From NCBI GenBank assembly GCA_001969505.1, contig LSSK01001225.1, positions 1 to 34,331 on the forward strand: DNA of 34,331 nt, given 5' to 3'. Both the position numbers and the translations under genes were made by a program. Below, piece by piece: positions 1 through 10,534 of the stretch. The stretch is from Zancudomyces culisetae. Taxonomy: Eukaryota > Kickxellomycota > Harpellomycetes > Harpellales > Legeriomycetaceae. Below the pieces are notes generated by a model that saw nothing but the letters and a program-made list of their open reading frames with translations, had not been told where the DNA came from and did not search any database. The first letter of the stretch is position 1. Every line of letters begins with the position of its first letter.

Positions 1-1780
1 AGTACATTTTTGGTAAATGATAAAAATAGCGCTTTTGAAATAGTTTCTCCAACACTCTAAACAAAAACACCAATGTCTTTTCACAATTTCTTTTATTTTT
101 TCTTTATTTTCGTTCAAAGTAGCAAAGTACATATTAAAAGGACTCAAAATCTTAATGTTGTTATTAATAACACCATACGCATGATTCATAGTAATAACAG
201 TAGTATGCTAATAAAAAAGGTGTATTTAAAAATGCTAATATTTCACAATTATTGATGTTTTATTCATTCTTGTTGGAGTTTTACCCCTTTTACATGGATT
301 TATTAATTCTTTTTTTTTTTACTCTTCTAGTACATTAATATCAATATCCATATCCATATCCATACCCACATCACGAGGACAAAAGCGATACTAGTGGGTG
401 TATTTACCAAATCCTATGATTCTATTCCTACTTTTATTCCTCGGGCCTGTTGTTTTTCCTTGGAATTTGTAAATATATTTTATAGTTTTTGAATACTTTA
501 AAAAGCACCACCACACCACAAAAAAATATACATTATATTACACCAAGTAGAACCGATGTACTTTAATGTATTTGTTTTAAACATTTCAAGATGTTTTGAA
601 TTATAGGTCTTAAAGCAAGTTTTTTTTCTTCTTTTTTAGCACTATTTAGTCATATTAATTTTTATTCTAGACTTTGCATAGCTTTTTCCAGTTCCAGAAT
701 TTAGTCACCCTTCCCCTTCCTCCTCCCCCTTGCCTTCACCTAAAAATATTGTTATGTATTACTCACTTTTTCGTCTACATACCCGCCTCTTTCTAAATCT
801 CTTTCTCCACACTTATTAGAATTATATTATACTCGATTGTTGGTTTTTTTTTAATTTTGTGCTGGTTTTAAATTTTATTAACTAGATTTTTTTTCTAAAC
901 AAAAGTTATTGTCTCAATCTCACAGAAAAAAACCAAGTAGAATCATTCCAGAGTAGGCAGTAGAAAAAAAAACAGTGTCTAAATAAGAGACTACTGGCGA
1001 CATATTGATGGATTTAGACCCAAGTTTCCGGGTTTATTGTACTGATGTACACAAACATCATTATTCCAATCAAACTTGTAGTTTCTCAATGAGATGGCAA
1101 GCGTGAAGAGTCGAGCAAGTTTTCGCATTTGATTTCTCATACTTTACTTTTCCTTGTTATAATTGCATTTCATTTTTATTTGTAAAAACTTCAAGATATA
1201 GCTCTGCAACACTAACGACTACCTGAGTATCAATACATATACCTGTACCTGTGTAAAAGCACTATTTCATTACATCTAAGTGGAGACGGTATAACTCCTA
1301 AAATTTGTTTTCTTTTAGTTAATTTTTTTGTAAAGTGCGACCAACAAAGGTTATGTCACTCATTGATATTCATTTGAATGAGGTTTAAAAAAAAAGCAGT
1401 TTCAAAGCCTCTGCTGTTAATTAAGATGCATACTTCTTTTATTTTTTTACAACTGAACTTGTAATAGTTGCAATTCTTCAACTTTGCTGAATTCAAGCAT
1501 GCCTGGTCTCAGTATTTATATCTAAATATTTTTAAGAATCCCATTTAAAAGGCTACATTCGCTATTTGTACCTAATCTGTGCATTGTAGAATGTGATTGA
1601 ATCAGTGGTATACTGTCAATTATTTTAATTTAACATAATTAAAACTCGTATATAAGTGCTTTATTCTATGTTGATTAAATACCTAAATCAATAATATCAA
1701 TAATACAAAAAAAACATTCTACATATAATAAATAAAATACTGTTTTGCATATAATGTTATAAAGTTAAAATTTTTCAGTT
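1..1780. other. AT-rich region without a recognised gene
   Basis: I see no recognisable protein gene here. Long T and A runs dominate. A short imperfect hexamer repeat (TATCCA-type units) lies at 345-368. The longest uninterrupted frame with an ATG that looks at all coding is a 49-codon minus-strand frame at 991-1140, with no recognised family and no obvious splice partners. The stretch 708-735 is pyrimidine-rich with C runs. It may hold the control region of a gene beyond the left edge. Confidence 0.6.
345..368. repeat. Short TATCCA tandem repeat
   Basis: Four adjacent hexamers: three exact TATCCA units followed by one TACCCA unit. A simple repeat with no visible function. Confidence 0.7.
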
Positions 1781-1852
1781 GGTCCTATGGTCTAACGGTC
1801 ATGACATTGGACTTTGAATCCAGTAGCCCGAGTTCGACTATCGGTAGGACCT
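1781..1852 (+). tRNA. tRNA-Gln(UUG): tRNA-Gln (anticodon UUG)
   Basis: A complete cloverleaf can be drawn. The 7-bp acceptor stem GGTCCTA/TAGGACC is perfect, with discriminator T at 1852. The D arm contains an A-box of the form TGGTCTAACGG. The anticodon stem TTGGA/TCCAG encloses the loop CTTTGAA, so the anticodon is TTG and it reads CAA (Gln). No intron is present. The T arm is CCGAG-TTCGACT-ATCGG, so the pair closing the T loop (53:61) would be G:A instead of the near-universal G:C, and the B-box departs from consensus there. A T run follows at once, as expected for Pol III. The type is secure; full function is less certain because of the T-arm mismatch. Confidence 0.92.
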
Positions 1853-1857
1853 TTTTT
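1852..1857 (+). terminator. Pol III oligo-T terminator of the tRNA gene
   Basis: Six T residues begin directly at the discriminator position of the tRNA. This is the usual RNA polymerase III stop signal. Confidence 0.8.
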
Positions 1858-2250
1858 AAAAATAGATTTAATTTTTTTTTGCTCATCGTCAATACTGAAT
1901 GATTTTGTTGTGGGTGTGTACTACTAGGATTAATCTTTTTTAAATTGTTATTTTAGATTTTGTATGTGTTTTAAGTGATATACATCGATAATACACACCT
2001 AATCAATACTAGAGCCAAGATCAGTTAGATGTTTGCAGGTTTGGTTGGTTCATTTATGCATTTAAAAACACCATTCCATTGATTGTAAAATCTTAATTCA
2101 GCCATAGCCGTTATTTTGGTTTATTTATGTTTATTTAAAAAAATTGATAGTAGCCAATGTATATTCGGCGGAGCGACAACCATTATCTCCCTCCACACAC
2201 ACTCTCTAACAAAGCGAAATAAAAAAAAAGGAAAGAAAAATCAACACCAA
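1858..2250. other. Intergenic region, tRNA to 6PGL 3' end
   Basis: AT-rich spacer between the tRNA and the 3' end of the minus-strand lactonase gene. The part next to 2250 should include the 3' UTR of that gene. No other element is evident. Confidence 0.6.
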
Positions 2251-3042
2251 TTAAAGCTGGCTAATGATGTTAGGGTTAACAAGTTTGGCTGCATCTTTAT
2301 CCAAGAACCAAAACAATTCGCCCCTAATAGGATTGACATTGGTCGAGGGTAGAGTTTTATCATTTTTGTTCAATATGCTATCCATAATTGTATCCTTGCT
2401 AGCTCCAGTGGCGACAAAGACCACATTGTGGGCATCATTGACCACAGGCAAAGTCAGGGTAATTCTACTGCTTGGTGGTTTCGGAGAGTTGTTGATATAA
2501 GTAACCCAGATATCGGTGACGTTTAACTGTGGCATGTGTGGGAACAACGAGCAAGTGTGACCGTCTGGACCTACACCCAGCAAAATACAATCAAATACAG
2601 GATACCTGACAGTTTCTCTAGAGGCAAATGCCTTGACCAATTGTGAATTGTAATCATCGGCTGCCAGTTCCGCATCGTGTACAAGCTTTGAGTTGATTTT
2701 AATCACTTGCTCCTTGGGTATATAATTTTTAGTGTCTTTGTTGAGCTGATATAGTTTGTCTAGTATCGATGTCTTGACTAGATTATAGTTGGAATCTGGG
2801 CTCGAATGTGGAACACAACGTTCATCGGAGAAAAAGATCCACCATTTAGTAAAATCTATATCGCGCTTTTTCTCTGGATTTACCAACCCTTGAGCTACTA
2901 TTTCGGGTAATGAGCCACCAGAGAATGCAACCATAAAATGACCAGACTTTTTAATAGCTGCTGCTGAGAGCTTCTCCAGCAAATCGCATACCGACTCTGA
3001 AATCTTTGATTTTTCAAGCGAGTAAACCTTCCTAGACCGCAT
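2251..3042 (-). CDS. SOL: 6-phosphogluconolactonase (Sol/PGLS family)
   Basis: Predicted 263-aa enzyme that hydrolyses 6-phosphoglucono-delta-lactone to 6-phosphogluconate, the second step of the oxidative pentose phosphate pathway. It is a single exon of normal family length. Visible family motifs are the N-terminal substrate-binding loop VAFSGGS (about residues 38-44), FFSDERCVPHSSPDSNY (about 70-86) and the nearly invariant GVGPDGHTCSLFP (about 156-168). The C-terminal part NPIRGELFWFLDKDA is also typical of the family. The start MRSRKVYSL is the first ATG of the frame. No targeting peptide is seen, so a cytosolic location is likely. It is the leftmost of five minus-strand genes. I infer single-domain lactonase function; there is no G6PDH fusion. 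Confidence 0.96.
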   Translation of the reverse strand: MRSRKVYSLEKSKISESVCDLLEKLSAAAIKKSGHFMVAFSGGSLPEIVAQGLVNPEKKRDIDFTKWWIFFSDERCVPHSSPDSNYNLVKTSILDKLYQLNKDTKNYIPKEQVIKINSKLVHDAELAADDYNSQLVKAFASRETVRYPVFDCILLGVGPDGHTCSLFPHMPQLNVTDIWVTYINNSPKPPSSRITLTLPVVNDAHNVVFVATGASKDTIMDSILNKNDKTLPSTNVNPIRGELFWFLDKDAAKLVNPNIISQL

Positions 3043-3862
3043 TTTGTTCTTTTTTTTTGTTAGCTATAAACTTGTGTAAGATCTATATTTCGTTAATGAT
3101 TAGTTTTGATATATTTTAAACTAGTATAAAATAATCAAAAAGCTTGAGCTCTACCTGAAACAAAATAAGTTGACTGTTTAGCTTTGAAAAGAGTTGAAAA
3201 TCGGAGAAGGGCGGATATTCAAATATGTTTATAAACGTAATTTTTGGAGATTATTTGCAGTATTTTTTTTTTCTTTTGGAGAATTTGCGCGCTGCCAATG
3301 TAAGCTTTTCTTTTTTTATAACAATTTATGTTGGATAACAACTATAGACACAGCCAAAAAAAGGACCAAATAGCAGGCCAATGATCAGCTAGTAAAAAAA
3401 GTAGTGAAAAAATAATTGGAAAGCCTACTGGCTAAATATTGGAGTTTCAAGCACAAATCAGCCGCAACCGGCTTACCAGAATCATATCAAAAATATGTAC
3501 ATACAGAAAAAAGTTCAGAGCTGAACATGTAAGCTAGTAGACCAACTTTGAGTAGAAAGGAAGAGGGAGAGAAATGGAAATAGAAATAGAAATAGAAAGA
3601 GAGAGGGAATGAAAAAACCAGGTTGTAGCCAGGTAGATAAGAACAGGCTAATATTATTCATTCTACTTTCCACGCTTTCTCCAGACATACTAGTATACAA
3701 GCAAATAATTGTACCCACTGGCGTTGGTTAGCTTTCAACGCATCAAAATACATCGGTTTGAAAATAGTATAAGATACATAAGTGTCAGTGGATACCGATA
3801 TAGGTGATAATAGTTTATAACAGGCAAAATCAGGCAAAAAAAAAAGATAAAGCAAGAAAAAG
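3043..3862. other. Intergenic region with purine hexamer repeat
   Basis: Spacer between the 6PGL start and the helicase stop, both minus strand. It should contain the 6PGL promoter (from 3043 upward) and the helicase 3' UTR (near 3862). No conserved ORF or RNA gene is visible. A GAAATA hexamer repeat sits at 3571-3600. Confidence 0.6.
3571..3600. repeat. GAAATA hexamer microsatellite
   Basis: Five consecutive 6-bp units: GAAATG, three GAAATA, then GAAAGA. They lie in a longer purine-rich tract. Confidence 0.8.
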
Positions 3863-6800
3863 CTAAAATTTTACAAAATGAAGGTCACCATACTCTGAAA
3901 TCTTTCCTCCATTAGCCCGCAAATTTTGCGGAATAAATCTCGACAAGATTGTATGATTCAAACTAAAAGGCTCAGCACCATCATTTCCGCACAAGACGTC
4001 CTCATAATAATCGAAGTCCACCACCGCTTTGCTCGAAGCAAACATTGGATTTCCGTTTCTAAAACCAAAACCAAAGCCAGATCTGGGCAAGAAACACGCA
4101 TCTTTGGTAGTGTGTGGATAGCTGATGAAAACTTTCTCCTTAGCTCTGGTAATAGCCACATACGCCAGTCTTTTCTCTTCTTCAAAATGGTGGTGTAGTT
4201 TGGCCTTAATTATATCTGGGTTCGTGTTTTGATATGGGTCATTGGACAGCTGGAGAGATGCCTGTGTGGGCAGTCTGGGAATTAATGATTCTATAAAAAG
4301 TGGTAAAAAAACAACAGGCCATTCAAGTCCCTTGGCCTGGTGAATTGTGGAAATTATCACAGTATCTCTGGCATCATTGTGAACATTTGATGTGCCGCTT
4401 TGGCTGTCAGATTGATCAGGCGGTCCAATATCGTTGGTCAGAGAAGAGTCGGAAAGCATACTCAAGTGTGCAACAAAAGATAGAATAACTGGTCTAGTGG
4501 CTATGGATGTAGAGTCGATACTGACACAGTTGAAGTGATACTCGTCAGTATTTTCTACATTTTCCGACAAAGATTGATCAGGATGACTAGAGTCTGCGGT
4601 AAATGTCGAGAAACCCTTCAAGATGGAAACCAAGAAATCTTTGTGGAAATCGAGGTTTTGTATTTCTGCGGATAAATTCTCGTCTTTTTTAGCACTATTA
4701 TTATTATCATTACTGTTGTCGTTGCGCTCAGTAGTGGGGATAATATAGAAAGGTTTGATTGTATCATAAACAGAGCAAATAAACTCAGATAGTGATGATT
4801 TGCCAATTTGCCCGCGAAGATTATATACCTGCTCAAGAAACTCTTGCAATGACTGTCTAGTTTTACCCTTGACAACCAATGTCTTGATCGCAAAATCCAG
4901 ACATTGCTCAAATCCCACAATCACAGGTCGGGAGTCTTCAGCAGATCTCTCATTTGTGAAAAATTCCTTTGCCACTGATCCCTCAAGGTCGCTAATCCTT
5001 TTCAGTGTGGCTGGCCCAACACCAGCTACAAAATCCTCAATACACGACTTCATGGCCTCCGAGTCTTCTTTCAAACACACCGCGCGCAAGTAGTTGGCCA
5101 GTCCAAGCCATTTTCTGGATGATACAAGTGACTGACCACCGCGTACAACGTATTTTATCCCCTGTAGTGCCAACGCATTTTGCAAATTTTTTGTTAGGAT
5201 GAGTGGACCAAATCGCAGATTTCTCATTAATATCGCTATTTCTCCTCCTCGGTATCCTCCTTTGGTAATCAAATGTTTAACGCATCTAGCAATGGAATCT
5301 GCCTCTTGAAACTCATCCCTGAACCTCCATAAGAATGCGCTATTGGTATCTCTGTCGTTAGTCTTGTTTTCTGGCGATGCTGTAACACTCACTCTTAATC
5401 GAGACAGCAATTTGTTGTCTAGATTTGTTGTGTCCATAACCAGGTTTCCCAGATCCACCAATAATGCTTTTGACCGATAGTTAGTATCAAGGCTCTGGAA
5501 CGAAGACTCTTTTATTCCTTTTTTCTTGTAAAACGCCAGTAGTGGTTTTACTGGCTTGTTGTTGCTGATTCCAACATCGTTTCCATCGACAAAATGGTCC
5601 AAAAACACTTGAAAATTGTGATCAGGCGCAGCCCCACGAAATCCATATATACTTTGTCTTTCATCTCCGACAACAGTGACATTCCCTTTTGATTTTTGCA
5701 GTGCCATGATGATCTGCATTTGCAACTTGTTTAAATCTTGAAACTCATCCACCAGCATGTATTCCATTTGCTTGCATACTTTCTTCAGGATACCCTTGAC
5801 CTCCAAAAGTTGATTTCCATAACTCAACATGTCGTCAAAATCCACCAACCCCAAGCTTCTTTTGCCCCATTGATAGCTCTCCATCCACTGCTTTTGGTCT
5901 TCAAGAAACTCGTTTGCTTTCTGTCCCTTTGCCCTAGCCTTTTGCACAAAATCGTACATTTTACTCAGTTTTGACTGGTCTAGGTTGTCGATTGGCCTGT
6001 GTGCTCGCCTCGTAAATTCCATGTACATTTCTATGTGCTTTTCAAATAGCTCCTTATCGGTTTTTACCAGATTGGTATCTATTTTAATTTTTGTCGCTTT
6101 CTCTATCTGTTTCCACAACTGATTTACTAGGCTCTGCTCAGTCTGTTCTTGCTTCACTTCTTTGCCTTTTACTACTTTTGCATCATTCTTTTCAGTAACT
6201 GTAACCAGCTTTTCGAGTTTTGGTAGTTTTACATCTACCCTGGCGAGCTCCTTTTCAAACAACCGCAGTAGTTTTAGATTGTATATCCGATAAATGCCTC
6301 TCTCCAACGCCTTTATACTCTGTGCCTTTGTCGATATCACCATTGGTTTGGTTTTAAACCCCAGTACTTCGTAGTATCGAAAAACCAGTTGATAGCAAAA
6401 CGCGTGAAATGTAGATATGATGGGTTTCAGAGGTGTTACATTGGTGGTATTCACACCCTGATGCGGCATTGTATCTGTGTTTTTCGCATCCATCTCAATT
6501 CGCTGTTTTAATTCTCCAGCCGCCTTGTTTGAAAATGTCAGCACCAATATTTTATTTGGTTGTACACCCATTTTCACTAAATACTTGACCCTGGCACACA
6601 ATGTTGATGTTTTCCCTGATCCAGCACCAGCCACTATCAATAGTGGACGACTGATATCAAGTTTTGCCAACTTTGTTTGTTTAGTATCCAGTTTCCACTC
6701 TTCCCCTTTTTTGACTCGGGTTGCTCTTTTCTCAAGTTGGAGGGATTCAAGAATTTCTGTTATTTTTTCTTCCATCTCATTACCACTGCTGTTGGAATCT

Positions 6801-7207
6801 GAAATTTCAATCACTTGTTCTTTCTTATTATGTTTAAAAATCCTATCATTAATCCTAGCTCCCTTCAACCCGTCGTGTGCATTACTCTTGGGATCTTTGT
6901 CGCCATTTTCATCGCTTTTCGTCAAGTGTACTTGCGAAGCGGTTACAAAACTCGAATACGCTGCTTTTGATTCAGCGACGCCATTTTTCGACCGAAAAGC
7001 AGTATACTTGTGGTTGCCACTTTTAATTAATTTACTTGCTGGCTTTTCTTGGAAACTGTCTTCTAAATCATCGAATGATATTTTATTTGTCAACGCCTTC
7101 AAAACCCCTGTATTCACCGTATCTAATGATGTTTGTGGGCTGATTAATATCGGATCTGATATCGGATTTTTTTTAAATGGCGTTTTAAACGACTTTGAGC
7201 GTTTCAT
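3863..7207 (-). CDS. UvrD-family (SF1A) DNA helicase, Srs2-like
   Basis: Intronless, 1114 aa. It is a superfamily 1A 3'-5' DNA helicase, by family expected to unwind DNA or strip proteins such as Rad51 from it. Motifs run in order: I GAGSGKT (194-200), Ia LTFSNKAAGELKQRI (223-237), TFHAF (266-270), DFDDML (456-461), II MLVDEFQDLN (484-493), III VVGDERQSIYGFRGA (512-526), then NYRS, V TIHQAKGLEWPVVFLP (about 954-969) and VI EEEKRLAYVAITRAKEK (about 1009-1025). Subdomain 1B carries a long lysine-rich insertion (about 320-440). The first ~175 residues are a poorly conserved charged extension. It contains FKTPFKK (7-13) and a SUMO-interaction-like stretch VIEISDSNSS (132-141). The C-terminal half also has low-complexity inserts. 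Srs2 is the best guess; Fbh1 is less likely because the Ia region is of UvrD/PcrA type. The family call is firm, the orthologue is not. Confidence 0.9.
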   Translation of the reverse strand: MKRSKSFKTPFKKNPISDPILISPQTSLDTVNTGVLKALTNKISFDDLEDSFQEKPASKLIKSGNHKYTAFRSKNGVAESKAAYSSFVTASQVHLTKSDENGDKDPKSNAHDGLKGARINDRIFKHNKKEQVIEISDSNSSGNEMEEKITEILESLQLEKRATRVKKGEEWKLDTKQTKLAKLDISRPLLIVAGAGSGKTSTLCARVKYLVKMGVQPNKILVLTFSNKAAGELKQRIEMDAKNTDTMPHQGVNTTNVTPLKPIISTFHAFCYQLVFRYYEVLGFKTKPMVISTKAQSIKALERGIYRIYNLKLLRLFEKELARVDVKLPKLEKLVTVTEKNDAKVVKGKEVKQEQTEQSLVNQLWKQIEKATKIKIDTNLVKTDKELFEKHIEMYMEFTRRAHRPIDNLDQSKLSKMYDFVQKARAKGQKANEFLEDQKQWMESYQWGKRSLGLVDFDDMLSYGNQLLEVKGILKKVCKQMEYMLVDEFQDLNKLQMQIIMALQKSKGNVTVVGDERQSIYGFRGAAPDHNFQVFLDHFVDGNDVGISNNKPVKPLLAFYKKKGIKESSFQSLDTNYRSKALLVDLGNLVMDTTNLDNKLLSRLRVSVTASPENKTNDRDTNSAFLWRFRDEFQEADSIARCVKHLITKGGYRGGEIAILMRNLRFGPLILTKNLQNALALQGIKYVVRGGQSLVSSRKWLGLANYLRAVCLKEDSEAMKSCIEDFVAGVGPATLKRISDLEGSVAKEFFTNERSAEDSRPVIVGFEQCLDFAIKTLVVKGKTRQSLQEFLEQVYNLRGQIGKSSLSEFICSVYDTIKPFYIIPTTERNDNSNDNNNSAKKDENLSAEIQNLDFHKDFLVSILKGFSTFTADSSHPDQSLSENVENTDEYHFNCVSIDSTSIATRPVILSFVAHLSMLSDSSLTNDIGPPDQSDSQSGTSNVHNDARDTVIISTIHQAKGLEWPVVFLPLFIESLIPRLPTQASLQLSNDPYQNTNPDIIKAKLHHHFEEEKRLAYVAITRAKEKVFISYPHTTKDACFLPRSGFGFGFRNGNPMFASSKAVVDFDYYEDVLCGNDGAEPFSLNHTILSRFIPQNLRANGGKISEYGDLHFVKF

Positions 7208-7754
7208 GGCCCAGGGATCTGTCCACTGTTATATATATTTTATTACTCTGCGGCCTTTTTAGACTTTTGTGTCATACCCTGTGTCCTACGATTGTACCTT
7301 TACCCTGTTTTCTTGTCTTTTTCACCTAATTTCGACTTCTTTGACATATATTTGTATATTTATTACTAGGCTGATATATTTGTTTACTATTAATCCGATG
7401 ATGTACTGGTGAATAGCTTTTAAAAGTTGTCCAAAATACATTTTCCATTGGATTAGTCTAAAAGTACCACGGATTGGAAAAAAAATAGAAATATCCACAA
7501 ACTGGCATACATTGTTGGCTAATCATGTTTGCTTTAACTGATTTCTTTTTCAAAGCTAACAGATGATTTTTTATCAATCAACCCTTTCAACACCATTCTA
7601 TCAAACCAAATCAAAAGCAAAAAAACAAGAAAAGATATACAGTTTTATTATAACATGGTGATATTCATGGTTAAGCAAGAAATATAATTTTAAGGAGGGT
7701 GTGGAGAGCAAAACAAAAAAAAATGAAAGGAAGAAATGGGGGCATGGAGAACAG
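7208..7754. other. Intergenic region, helicase promoter / Tfb2 3' end
   Basis: Spacer of about 550 bp between two minus-strand genes, AT-rich. It should hold the helicase promoter (just above 7207) and the Tfb2 3' UTR (below 7755). I see no further gene, and no TATA-box that can be assigned with confidence. Confidence 0.6.
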
Positions 7755-10189
7755 CTATCGCCTCATGCTAGTCATCCGCTTTTTAACAAAATCTTTCACC
7801 AAATCATGATTTTCGCTATTGATTGCCATAACCCTTTTCTTAGGATTAACCCAGCATACAGCACCCAGTTGCTCTGCATATTTGTAAGCACTATCAAAGT
7901 CTTGTTGCCTGCTGAACTCGTGGTACAAGTATGCTATTTTTTGTTAATAGGTGTTTTACAGTAAACATTTTGTACAATTGTATCTCATTAATAATAAATG
8001 CATAAATAAACACGCAAACAGACACAAAAATGAAAACGAATTGTGGTGAATGCAGATGTGTTTTAAATAGCATACCTGATGTTGGGACCAGTCTGTTCTT
8101 TTCAAGTTCCCATAATCGTATTTGATCAGTAACTGATATGGGAATTGGCGGAGTATTTGTTTTCATTATGGGATGCGCATACATGGTCAAATATGTGACG
8201 ATCTATTTTACAAGTACTTATTCTCTAGTATTCGTTTTAAATATGCTTCAATCGGTCAAGTAAAAAAAAAAAAGTTAGATAATGTTACCTGTTCTGAAGT
8301 GATTCCATTCCTCAGTGCCCTTTTAATACTTTCTCTAGTGATAATTCCTGTCACAAGGTTGGTGAACCGTCTTGTTAGCTGCACAAATAAGCTCAAAATT
8401 GAAATTTGCAAAATCGAATCTATTCCACCATTCATTTTTTTTTAAAAAAAAAGTAAAACCAAATGGCTTTCAGGTATGGTCCACCACAACATAGGAGCAT
8501 AGAAAATTGTTTTTGTCTTTACCTGTATAAGCGTACAAGCGATAGTTGGTTTCTACAATTATAAACCCAGGGTCAGAAGCACCACCATTGTCTTCTTCAT
8601 TCCCAGAGCCACCCGTTTTAGCTAGCGTACCCATATTACTCCCATCGGCACCTGCATTTCCACCAGATACAACACCGGAATAGTCATTGAAACTAGTTGT
8701 CTTTGAGCTACTCAGCAATGATATTGTTGTGTTTATACTGGACACCGAAGCGCCTGTTAATATACAAATTAATCTGGTGGGAATAAACTCAATACTATCA
8801 CTCCTACCACTCTTACAATAGTAAACAAAGCCCAATTCGTTCAAATCCTTCAGAGTTTTTGCCTCTATTTGGTCATATGTTGTATTGGCTAGTTTATACA
8901 CTTTTCCAAACTCCAGGCTTCCAAATTGAAAAAATACTTTCATTACTCGTTCTATTCTCATATGAGTAACGTCACTGTTGTTGACGTTGCTGTCGGAAGT
9001 ACTACTGCTGCCATGGTTACCATCATCGTTTTGTATATTTGACAAATACTGTAATAGAATCGTCCATATCTGCGAACATAAATCCTGTAGCAAGAATTGA
9101 AAGCCTTGGCTTGTTATGATGTATTGCCCTTTGCTACCACTATATTTCATCAGGTTAGCTCTTTCTAATAGTTTTAACACTTTTGAACCTGGCTTATACT
9201 TTTCGGTTTTTGTCCCCACCATGTAGTGTAAAATCGACTATACCCATGAGATTATAAGTATTGTTATTAAGAACATTATTGAGATGTGTTGGTATAGCTA
9301 GCAAATAGCTTCACTAATGCATATATGAATACATGAATAAACACTTGCCTCCCATTTTTCGGTAGTATACCTATCTAATGCACCAACTGAAATCTCTGGA
9401 TCCTTATCTACTTTTGAAAACTTGTCTCTGCTGGATCTATTTTAATTACATTATTGGTTTTTGTATAGCTAGTACCGGACATGTATCAAGTATTTCTTGT
9501 AGAAAAGTTTAATATTTACCCTCCAGTTAATCCCATGATAAAATGCTCGCGAAAATCATCATTTAAATAAATCTGCTCTGAGGAATCGGTGATAATGTGC
9601 AATTTTCGTAATCGTTTGGTGCAAGACACAATAAAGTTATCATTTTCTCTATATTTACAAGATTTTTGGGTGATTATGTTATACAACGGTTCAAAATAGT
9701 ACAACATTTGGCTATTCTTTTCTTACTCTTGTATCTGTTTACGCCAGACCATCACATCTGTTGTAGAAATCGCCTTTTTGATATACAAAATCGACATTAT
9801 AATCTGCTTGGAAATTGTTGGTAGCAGCCTATTGTCATTAATTCTCGTCTTGTTAAGTCGCTTTTATATGAAAATGGTAAAACAAAAACAAAACAAGCAA
9901 ACAAACTCACCATCCCCTATCCTTGACATTTGGAAGAGGAGGGTAGAAAAAGAGGGTTGGTATCAAAGTAAAGATTTTGTTATAAAACATTTCATAAATT
10001 CTAGAAAATCACATAACAACACAGCAAACTAAATGTGGTGAATGAAATATATGTAAAAAAGAAACGTTACCTGAATATGGCCAAACACACTGCAGGTTCT
10101 AAGTATAGGTTTTGTATGACTGGTGTGGGTAGGGCTTCTAAAAATTCCAAAATGGTTGCCTGGAATTGAGTGTCGTTTTTTTCTTTCAT
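7755..10189 (-). CDS. TFB2: TFIIH core subunit Tfb2 (p52/GTF2H4), 8 exons
   Basis: 529-aa TFIIH core subunit, needed for RNA polymerase II initiation and nucleotide excision repair; it contacts and stimulates the XPB/Ssl2 translocase. Exons on the minus strand: 10189-10071, 9828-9727, 9648-9520, 9436-9349, 9237-8523, 8419-8289, 8202-8076 and 7933-7755. The frame is continuous across all joins. Landmarks in order: PAVCLAIFR (N-terminus), DDFREHFIMGLTGG, LDRYTTEKWESILHYMVG, ITSQGFQFLLQD, FIPTRL, the family signature GFIIVETNYRLYAYT, TRESIKRALRNGITSEQ, VTDQIRLWELEKNRL and the C-terminal clutch region PKKRVMAINSENHD. Length fits the family (about 460-515 aa) plus two Ser/Asn/Gly-rich inserts around GSSSTSDSN and GGNAGADGS. 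Intron 4 (9238-9348) has a GC donor. All seven acceptors end in TAG. The identity is secure; individual splice sites are inferred from homology and frame. Confidence 0.94.
9238..9348 (-). other. GC-AG intron (Tfb2 intron 4)
   Basis: The donor reads GGGAG|gcaagt and the acceptor tatag|TCG. Splicing here joins TEKWE to SILHYMVG in frame, matching the family. Reading through meets an in-frame stop. AG|GCAAGT is the classic compensated sequence of the minor GC-AG class. Confidence 0.85.
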
Positions 10190-10534
10190 CGTTTAATTAT
10201 ATTAGTTGAATCACTAGTGCTTTCCGAATAGAATACAATGTTTTTTTCAGGGTAGTAGGTAGTTGTATATTCGTTCTTGCTTATTACCACTACTGTTGGA
10301 GTTGAAGGTATAGTTAACTTGGACTTTAAAGTGTACATTAAATTTTACTATTGCGAAAATAAACAAAACGAAAAGGGATAAATCGAGAGTTTATTTTTGC
10401 GGACAAGAATAAACACGCCTTTCCCACGTAATTAAAGTAACATTATACCTATAATATGATTCAATTTGTAAAGCCAAAATTTGAAAACATTCAAACTAAA
10501 ATACAAAAGCGAGTATAAAAATGTACACACCATA
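10190..10534. other. Intergenic region, Tfb2 promoter
   Basis: About 345 bp between the Tfb2 start codon and the stop of the next minus-strand gene. AT-rich, with no gene visible. It should carry the Tfb2 promoter and the 3' UTR of the TFIIIC-subunit gene. Confidence 0.6.

Noticed and set aside
991-1140. 49-codon minus-strand ORF ending ...GLNPSICRQ
   Set aside because: A slight resemblance to ribosomal protein uS14 (Rps29) text was considered, but the zinc-binding Cys pattern is missing, so it is probably chance.
6477-7262. 261-codon plus-strand ORF
   Set aside because: It lies antisense to the helicase N-terminus, has Phe/Ser/Leu-rich composition and no motif. It is a shadow of the real gene.
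8420-8523. Read-through of Tfb2 exon 5 to the stop at 8470 (protein ending ...VVVDHT)
   Set aside because: Splicing at 8522/8420 continues the conserved block YAYT-DSILQISILSLF. The read-through end is intronic.
9712-9726. A 15-nt intron in Tfb2 (GTAAG...TAG)
   Set aside because: It keeps the frame but is too short for spliceosomal removal. The 78-nt intron 9649-9726 also keeps the frame and gives a better match to the family.
9778-10032. 84-codon plus-strand ORF
   Set aside because: It lies over Tfb2 intron 1 and exon 2 on the opposite strand, with no motif.
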